From positions 16,268,769 through 16,332,768 of the forward strand of contig CM059624.1 in NCBI GenBank assembly GCA_030435675.1: 64,000 nt of DNA, in the 5' to 3' direction. Position numbers and translations under genes: made by a program. Positions 57,364-64,000 of this stretch are shown here, one piece after another. Position 1 is the first letter of the stretch, and every line of letters begins with the position of its first letter. This stretch comes from Steinernema hermaphroditum (lineage: Eukaryota > Nematoda > Chromadorea > Rhabditida > Steinernematidae). A model generated the notes under the pieces. The model was not told the DNA's origin and searched no databases. It saw only the letters and a list, made by a program, of their open reading frames with translations.

Positions 57364-58302
57364 TTAGGTTGATGCAAAAGAAATGTCGATTTTTGTTAAA
57401 AAGAAAATTGATCATGAAAGTATAATAATCAAAAGCTGAACCCAAAAGACATTCACCATTAGTATTCACGAGTTGTCGCCTATGTCCACGTAGAGAGTGA
57501 ATGCCTTACTGAACGAATTCATAGTGGTTTGGACTTGAAAAAGTTTGTGACTCAAATTTTGACTTCCTCACATCTTTTGATTTTTTTTTCTGCCAAGGAG
57601 CACTGCATCGACAGGAATAAGTGATAGTCAGGTGGAGCGATGTCTGTGCTATAAGGCGGTCAAACAACTATCCTTGATATTGGAAGGAGGATTCCAATCA
57701 TAGTGATTGTTGTTGATTTTTTGTACATTTTGCCCCCTGATTTCCACCACCATTTTCGGGCCATCTGACTACAACGACCCTTTTTTCACACCTATTGATC
57801 TTTCACATGGTATACAAGCGTCTCATAGTGGTTGATTAACTAACGTTCACAAACGCTGTCGTGAGTTCTCGAGCAGGTTGCTTTCGGATTCAGCTCAACA
57901 ACCTCTTTTAATGCTGCGTCACCCAAAAATTTGGGATGTTTTCCATGTGCTTCGTCTTAAAAGCACTTATCTCCATCTCAGAATCGCTGAACCCACCACT
58001 TGCACATTCATTCGGATGGAACATCTTCTTCCAGCACTTAACACGGGCTACTGTGAAATTAGGAAGGAAACTTGCTTTGTTTGAAGTTGTGTGGTATGCA
58101 AATCCGCACTGGGCACTTTTTCTCGATCATGTTTAACGTAAAATTTTATTTTAATTAGAAAGGGCCAGCGGGACGGAATATATATCAAACGATGCGCGAG
58201 TGCAAGCTCTACAAGAACTATTAATCATGTCATACAGAAACTTATTATAATGAAAGAAAGAACAAAATCAACATGATCGACATTTCTATTGCATCAACCT
58301 AA
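57364..58302 (-). mobile_element. mariner-family DNA transposon, degenerate copy
   Basis: Terminal inverted repeats start TTAGGTTGATGCAA and run about 28 bases with one or two differences. A TA duplication flanks the 939-bp element (57362-57363 and 58303-58304). The broken transposase reads on the minus strand. A KEVVELNPKAT segment from the DNA-binding part lies near 57890, and the last catalytic block YSTDIAPPDYHLF lies near 57620-57656, matching the PYSPDLAPSDYHLF signature of mariner. Stops and frameshifts interrupt it, so it is not autonomous. Confidence 0.9.
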
Positions 58303-58501
58303 TAGTTTGGTCATTTTAGAGCTCATAACTTTCAAAGCGAGGTCACTGTTGGTCTTATCGTTTGCTCAATAAGTGTACATAGTTAACAGTAGCTAGCGGT
58401 TGTAGAAGCGGTGGGAGTCGTTGAAGCTATTGCGGACAAATCTGTGGCACCATAGTCGTCACAGGTCGTATCGCATTGACGTTGAAGTCAGCGGCATCCG
58501 C

Positions 58502-58507
58502 TTTATT
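58502..58507 (-). terminator. Polyadenylation signal AATAAA of the small secreted peptide gene
   Basis: Minus-strand AATAAA lies 75 bases after the stop at 58582. Confidence 0.55.
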
Positions 58508-58581
58508 CATCTTTACACTTCAAATATGCACACAGGGAGAACATAGACGGGCGGGGGAGGAACAGTATTGGTCTTAGCTGG

Positions 58582-58755
58582 TTAAACAGTTGGACAAATT
58601 GTTGACTGGGTATTGGCTTTCTCGGCGCCGATGAGGAAGATTCCGCTATCGTATTCCTCCAAAGCGATAGTCGACCGAGAAGCTACCACTGTGCAGCGGG
58701 AGAGGGCCACAGCAACAAGTATGAAGAGTGCAAGAAATCTGTGGCCGGGACCCAT
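58582..58755 (-). CDS. Small secreted protein, 57 residues
   Basis: ATG at 58755 opens a 57-residue frame ending TAA at 58582. It starts with a clear signal peptide: a short basic N-terminus (MGPGHRF), a hydrophobic core (LALFILVAVAL) and a likely cut after VVA. The mature part of about 32 residues is acidic, with ALEEYDSGIFLIGAEK and an end ICPTV; it has one cysteine and no dibasic sites. An AATAAA follows on the same strand. No family recognised; it could be a neuropeptide-like or immune-type short peptide. No intron needed. Confidence 0.55.
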   Translation of the reverse strand: MGPGHRFLALFILVAVALSRCTVVASRSTIALEEYDSGIFLIGAEKANTQSTICPTV

Positions 58756-59309
58756 TGTCGAGGATTACGCGATACCTCAAACTTGACATTAAACAACTAT
58801 ACACACTAACACGGCTTACATTTCCATTAAAACATTGCTCCGGATCATCGACTTCAATCGCTGAGAACTTGAAGGATTCTTAAAATAGACTTTGTGCAGC
58901 TAAATCGCAAGAAGTTATAAGTACGCGGAGAGTTTTCGGTCAAAATATGTGTTGAATTCGGCATTCGATCGATAGCGTGCGCCGGCTAAAAAAACAGTCG
59001 CTACAATCTACATCCGACGTCATCGGTTATCGGCTTCCATCCATCAGAGTGAGTGGTCACAGCAAAGAGCACACGTGTGCAGAAAATGTTGTATTTGTCC
59101 TTTGGCACCGTCGTCGGCGCCTGCACTTGCCGCCCCACGTCTCCCCCTCGCGCCCTGATCGTCGACGGATCACCGCCTGTCGACGTTCCTTCGCCTCTTC
59201 GCGCGAGCTCCGTCAGACCCCTCCACCGCCTTTCCCACCGTTTTTGTTTTATTTAAGGACGCGGCCCCTTTCAATAAACCATTCGTGCTTTAACCGTCTC
59301 CCGACCAGA

Positions 59310-59400
59310 GCCGTGTAGTCTCGGTCTCGTCTCGGTCTCGGAAATCTCGGCCTTTTTTGGGTCTGGGTCTCGGTAGTCTCGGTCTCGGAAAAGTGCCGAG
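59310..59400. repeat. TCTCGG-type simple repeat
   Basis: Imperfect reiterations of TCTCGG and GGTCTCG in two clusters, 59315-59345 and 59365-59390. The Arg/Thr-rich frames on the minus strand are a by-product. Confidence 0.7.
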
Positions 59401-60033
59401 ACTCTTGGCGAGACTTTGATGTTCGGTCCCACATGGATTACTGGATTCAGTTACGGAAAACGTGCGCTGCGGTAGGCAAATCTCCCACCCACCGTACGCC
59501 AAATCAATTGCATCAGGGGTTTCGTGGTGGGACCAGAATTGAACTCCCGATCCGCCGTGAGAGAGTTACCTCGTTCTTCGAGCTAAGAGAAATTCGCGCT
59601 AACGTCGTGTTACGTTCTTGAACGCATCGCTCGTTCTGTTTGAATAGACATCAAAATGGAAGGCATCTTGCCCAGAACGCACTCAAAATTCAATATGCTT
59701 CTGCAGAAGCCCTACAATAGTCTTCATGCGAAGGATTTCAGACTGTATCGCTATGATTCAGCCCTCGAAAATTGAGCCAAAGAATAGTCAGCCACAGAAA
59801 ATTAGGACTATGCTTATGGATTTAAAGCGAGTCTTGACAGCTTTCGTCATTTCCGAGCATTATCGGAGATTCCGCCTTGTGCAACAATCTTATGCATTTT
59901 AGGAAATTTCTGCAAGAAATGGAACCCACGGTTGCAGAGAAAGACTGTTGGATTGTTCGCAGCGAAAAGCCGTCGGGGATGAGCTCGCTGAGGACCCGCG
60001 AGACCTGTTAAGAAACTTTTATTATAGGTCCGT

Positions 60034-60108
60034 GGCTGAATATTCTGTGGCTGGATATTCTGCGGCTGAATTTTCTGGGGCTCATTATTGCGGGGCTCAA
60101 TCTTCGTA
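60034..60108. repeat. Minisatellite of five 15-bp units
   Basis: Units begin GGCT and follow the pattern GGCTGAATATTCTGT with increasing divergence towards 60108. The unit length is a multiple of three, so both strands stay open (YSVAGYSAAEFSG plus strand, QPQNIQPQNIQPR minus strand). Confidence 0.8.
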
Positions 60109-60196
60109 CAATCGTATGAATGTATTCTGTATGAGTGTACCCTCAAAATTACGTATATATGCAATGTGAAAAATGAAAAACAATACAGTAATGGTG

Positions 60197-60202
60197 TTTA
60201 TT
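60197..60202 (-). terminator. Polyadenylation signal AATAAA of the cyclin K gene
   Basis: Minus-strand AATAAA lies 89 bases after the cyclin K stop codon. Confidence 0.75.
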
Positions 60203-60290
60203 CATGAGATCGGCACTTATTTTTACATGGATATATGACAGTGATAAGTGAGATTATATACAAATAAATGCTGGATTAGTGTATGGCACG

Positions 60291-62067
60291 TTAGGCGGAC
60301 GAGTAGGACTGGAGCACTTTGTCACCAACGCCAACGACATCAGGCTCCGCGAGATTCAAGACAAACTGATCCCACCAATGCTCATGGCTCTTGTGATAAT
60401 TCCTCCACTGCAGTTTTTCAATTTTGTTCACTCGAAGCGAAAGCGACAGGAGCATGATAGCGACAACCTTAAACTGCATCGTGTGTAATCTCGAGAGATG
60501 TTTCAGCACCTGAGGCTCCCACTGGATGCACATAGTGGACATGTGACAGTCGTTGGCGAACGTCCACGCTGTCTGGACGATTTCGCGCGCTTTCATCTTC
60601 TCCATCTCGAACGCTTTTGCGTAGCGAATGAGAAAGCGGTAGGGGTGCTCGATGTGCAGTTCGAATTTGATGGTCTGCAAGAGGACGCGCTCCATGCCCA
60701 TGATCTCGTCCTGGAAGTGTCACGTGATTACGGTCCGCACGCGTCACCGACCACGAGATTTTGATAAGGAAGAAAGGCGCTGTAGCTCTCTTTCGCGACG
60801 AGTGCGATGTCGCGACACTTCTTTGGTGTTTCTTCGACCTTCCCCGCCAGAAAGAGACATCCGAGGGCGGTGAGCTATAGAGGACACGTGGAGGTGCTTT
60901 TAGCAGTGATCTATGGACTTACGTAGTTGGGAAAGTCTTGAAATGCGTGACACATGTAGAATCGGTGATAGTAGACAGCTGCTGTTGCGATGGTCACGTT
61001 AGCTGTCCTGGAAATGATTGCTATTAATGTTATGTTATATTCCGTGATTACAAACGCTTATTTTGCTAAATAATGGTACGTACCCAGTTTGTTTTGGAAG
61101 CGATTGTTGAAGGAATTTAACAATGATAGTTCTCTAAGCAGAATTCCGCCCCTTTTCCCGTTTTGGAATTCAACTGCTAGAAAATGAAAGCGATAACAGC
61201 TAACCAAGAAGTTGCAAAGGCACTATCTTTTATAAAAACTAAGCCTCAAATGTTGACGTCCGGACAGGCGGCATCAATCCATCGTGTATGATCTTTTTTT
61301 GAGTCTTTTTGACACCTTACATTAAGCTCGTGTTTGCAAAACAGTCGGATGTAGTCTAACTGTATCCATTTTCTGGCCATTTGGCAAAGCAATCAGATTT
61401 CCTTTTCGGATGTGTTAAAAGGAGTCACTGGTTAACCATGCCAAAGGAACAATACAGTTTTTCTGATTCTTCTGGAAACAGCAGTATGTTATGACGAACT
61501 CATCTTCCACACAATTTTCACAACTAGTGTTGTTTATAAAACATTTCACATTCGAAAAACAGTTTTAAGGTCATTTGAATAATGCTCTTAGGGACCATGA
61601 TTTTTGCATATTTTTCAGCACGACATTAATGAATTTTCGGGTGGAATGCAAGAGCTTTTTTCCATCCGATTTGCGTTAAATTGTAGTGTTGCAGCTGCCC
61701 CTTGACGGAGTCTATGGCAGAAAATAGTTTTGAAAGCACTGAAAGCGAGCTATCAGAAATGTGAAGTCATTTTGTAAGAAAAATATGAATTCTGCAAGTA
61801 AAGCATCTGTTGCTCTTCAGCTCTTCATCTTTGCAAAATCATATTTCGTTGAGCGCAATCAAGTAGGTACATCAAAATTGGTCTAGAAAATCTCTGCAAA
61901 ACCAACCATTTCAGCTTCAAGCCGACATCCATAATCAAACGGATGCCATGTCGCCTCGCTTCCTCCTCGTTTCCCGCCGACATCCCGGCCCTTCTTGAAG
62001 GAGTATTTTCAATTTGTTCATCCGTGAACAGCCAGCCCTGAGGGATGCCGTTTTCTCGCACTCCCAT
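60291..62067 (-). CDS. ccnk-1: Cyclin K homologue, short form without proline-rich tail
   Basis: Exons 62067-61907, 61007-60923, 60874-60755 and 60710-60291 give 261 residues. The first cyclin box begins [20 protein letters not shown] and GIRLIMDVG, continues [16 protein letters not shown] and [16 protein letters not shown], then [19 protein letters not shown], a near match to human cyclin K. The second box has [16 protein letters not shown] and HEHWWDQFV, ending near VLQSYSSA. Cyclin K pairs with CDK12/13 in the nucleus to phosphorylate the RNA polymerase II tail during elongation. The long Pro-rich C-terminus of vertebrate cyclin K is absent. The exon 3 donor is ambiguous (CTC before GTGGTC, or one codon later), both in phase. 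It starts divergently from the DLST gene. Confidence 0.92.
61008..61906 (-). other. Intron 1 of the cyclin K gene
   Basis: Donor GTTGGT, acceptor TTTCCAG. AT-rich; no RNA gene or repeat recognised. Confidence 0.6.
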
Positions 62068-62730
62068 ATTGCAGGAATAAAGGAAATAGACTAAATCTGG
62101 CAGAAAAGGAAATCAAAATTGCGTGACACCGGCACGAACATAACATATTTCCAAGCTGGTTGTGAATGTGCGTCTCGCGACGACATTTTTTCAAGATCAC
62201 AATTCGACTACTGTAGCTAAGATCAGACCACGGAGATGATGAAAGCCGGCGGGGAGCCGGCCGTCTTCCTCGTCGCCTCGCGATTTCCCTCACCATGGTC
62301 GCAAGTTGTTCATCGATTTCGTGTTAAAGACTGCATCAACATGCAGCCGTTTCTTTTGACAATTTGTGATCTGTGCATTTGGTAAAATATTGCAGGTTCA
62401 TGAGTGATCCGAGGCTCCACTTTTCATCATTGACCTCTCAGATTTTTAAGTTCAAGTGCTTGCTTTTTAAGTTGTGACCTTGATTAATGTGTTTTCGATG
62501 AACAAGTCTGTGGATTCTAAAACCTCACTTACAATCTCTACTCACTCAGAAAAAATTGCACGATTTCTTGAGCAATGACATTATTTTACCAGTCCTCACA
62601 TTCTGATGATGGGGTCTGCGATGATAGTCCAGGTTGCACACATATTCTCGATTTACTCATTGTTAAATAACCTACCGTGAGAGATGCCCATCCACACATC
62701 GCTGGTGGTCTTTGATAGCTAGTCCTTTTT
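62068..62730. other. Divergent intergenic region between cyclin K and DLST genes
   Basis: About 660 bases that must hold both promoters. A GC-rich patch lies at 62225-62300 next to cyclin K. No element is clear enough to name. Confidence 0.45.
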
Positions 62731-62733
62731 CAG
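62731..62733 (+). promoter_or_regulatory. Candidate spliced-leader acceptor of the DLST gene
   Basis: A strong CCTTTTTCAG acceptor ends three bases before the start ATG at 62737, with no good donor close upstream. This position is typical of nematode spliced-leader addition. A 5' UTR intron is the alternative. Confidence 0.5.
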
Positions 62734-62736
62734 AGC

Positions 62737-64000
62737 ATGTTCCGACTTCCCGGGGTGCAGCGCTTGGCGCTCGGAGTTGCTTTTCGTCAGGTAAAGAGCT
62801 GTGTGCCTGCAAACGCATGCTAACGACACATCCTGCTTTCAGCTTTTGCCCGCTGGATCACGTGGAGTTGCACGTCTCGCCAAGGGTTAGTTTTATGTGC
62901 TAAGAGTGAATATCAGTTAAAAGAGGATTTACAGTTGATTAACACGTAATTGTGCGTTAATAGAAAACAGCAACATTAAAATAGTACGCCCGAGAGCGTC
63001 ACAAATAGCAACTATCAGAATGAGAATCGACACACAACAGCATGTTAGAGATTGTACCATGATGTGGGAAGGAAAATGTTGTAGCGAGCGTCACAGAAGA
63101 AGAAAACGTATTTAACATGAGATCCAATACGTAAAATAAGCACACAGCACCTCCGTCTGCAGAATAAAGAGTCCGTTAACAACGGTAACTAAAACATCAA
63201 AAACCAATCCAACATTAGATGGGTTTTATGAGACGAACGACGCTACATGTAGCATTAAATTATGAAAATACCACCAAGTGCAGCTTTTACAAAGTCACAC
63301 AACTCAGGATTTATCAAAAACAGAGATGAACTGATTGTTACTGACACCCAGCTTACGTTTGTGTATTTTAGTGCCCCGCGCTGTGGCAGTCCAACAGTAC
63401 CCAAGACGGTATCTTCACATAAGCCGTGCACTTTGTGAGTTCTGTCAGCTGTATCTGGGTTAATTGAAGAACCTTCCTAGACTCCGACGTTATCGAGGTG
63501 GAAGGACCAGCCTTCGCCGAATCGATTTCGGAGGGTGACATTAGGTGGATCAAGCAAAAGGGGGACTTTGTCAACGAGGATGAGCTTGTTGCTGAAATCG
63601 AAACTGACAAGACCTCCGTGGAAGTGCCCGCTCCCCAGGCGGGAACCATCGTTGAACTCATGGTCGAAGACGGGGCCAAAGTGACAGCAAAACAGAAGCT
63701 CTACAAACTGCAGCCTGGTGGTGAAGGAGCCGCTGCTCCCGCACCCGCCGCCGAAAAGCCCAAGACTGAGGAGCCTAAGAAGGAGGCCGCTGCTCCGGTC
63801 ACTCCTCCTCCGGCAGCGAAGGCCAACGCAGGCCAGATTCCCGTGTCAGCCCCACCGACCCCGAAAGCTCCTCAAGCACCGATCAGCTCTAAACCCGTCA
63901 CTCAGATCCCTGTCACCGGAGTTCGCATTCCTGCTGGAGTCCCAGCCGAGCAGGCCATCACTGGAAGCCGCGGCGAGACCCGTGTGAAGATGAACCGCAT
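62737..64000 (+). CDS. dlst-1: Dihydrolipoyllysine succinyltransferase (E2 of 2-oxoglutarate dehydrogenase), 5' part
   Basis: Exons 62737-62790, 62843-62885 and 63481 to beyond the right edge, in phase; about 205 residues are present. Residues 1-32 are basic and Arg-rich without acids (MFRLPGVQRLALGVAFRQ), a mitochondrial targeting signal. The lipoyl domain follows (VEGPAFAESISEGDIRW, then EIETDKTSVEVPAPQAG, where the K of TDK carries lipoate). A linker rich in Pro, Ala and Lys follows, then GETRVKMNR, which begins the catalytic acyltransferase domain cut by the window edge. The linker passes straight to the catalytic domain with no E1/E3-binding domain visible, as in animal DLST. The enzyme moves succinyl groups to CoA in the citric acid cycle in the mitochondrial matrix. 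Confidence 0.95.
62886..63480 (+). other. Intron 2 of the DLST gene
   Basis: Donor GTTAGT, acceptor TCCTAG. Separates the targeting peptide from the lipoyl domain; nothing recognised inside. Confidence 0.65.

Larger units (their letters stand above)
58800..60196. other. Intergenic region with simple repeats
   Basis: No gene supported. Holds a TCTCGG-type simple repeat (about 59310-59400), a tRNA-like B-box segment near 59530 on the minus strand (GTTCAATTC) and the 15-bp minisatellite at 60034. Open frames at 58977-59318 have no domain. Confidence 0.5.

Noticed and set aside
59249..59502. Arg/Thr-rich frames on the minus strand
   Set aside because: Produced by the TCTCGG simple repeat.
1..64000. 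CRISPR array, bacterial operons or prophage
   Set aside because: The window is eukaryotic throughout; no regular spaced repeats and no ribosome-binding-site-led gene strings.

Overview
The window is nuclear DNA of a nematode. The evidence is many short exons joined by GT-AG introns with TTTCAG-type acceptors, some introns of only 41 to 50 bases next to introns of 5 to 11 kb, possible spliced-leader acceptors just upstream of start codons, a mariner element, and gene families with clear worm relatives. A rhabditid or diplogastrid type is likely; the sequence alone does not fix the species.

Layout. Base 1 to about 5.0 kb holds little that can be supported: a possible exon cut by the left edge, one orphan coding-like stretch and a perfect 16-bp hairpin. 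From 5.09 to 23.0 kb, plus strand, lies a girdin/DAPLE (CCDC88) homologue of 22 exons whose reading phase is consistent throughout, giving about 1479 residues: N-terminal HOOK-type domain, long coiled coil, proline/serine-rich tail and a C-terminal GCV PDZ ligand. Its introns hold two tRNA-Glu-like genes, a foldback element and tRNA-like relics. From 23.9 to 25.3 kb, plus strand, is a seven-membrane PAQR receptor with an antisense tRNA-Leu in its first intron. At 27.3 to 29.1 kb, plus strand, is a GNAT acetyltransferase. It converges on a minus-strand CENP-V/GFA zinc protein at 29.16 to 29.95 kb. From 30.3 to 56.1 kb, minus strand, is a RIN (Ras and Rab interactor) homologue of about 1344 residues with proline-rich, SH2, VPS9 and RA parts, and one 11-kb intron.

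The right end has two tiny divergent spliced ORFs (56.7 to 57.05 kb), a 939-bp mariner relic (57.36 to 58.30 kb), a 57-residue secreted peptide gene (58.58 to 58.76 kb), a 15-bp minisatellite, a short cyclin K homologue (60.29 to 62.07 kb, minus) and, divergent from it, the 5' part of the E2 subunit of 2-oxoglutarate dehydrogenase (62.74 kb to the edge, plus).

The genes are not one pathway. Three deal with membrane and receptor signalling (girdin-like scaffold, RIN Rab5 exchange factor, PAQR receptor), one with transcription (cyclin K) and one with the citric acid cycle (DLST). Exon boundaries were read by eye from splice motifs, reading phase and remembered family sequences; no alignment or transcript data were available.
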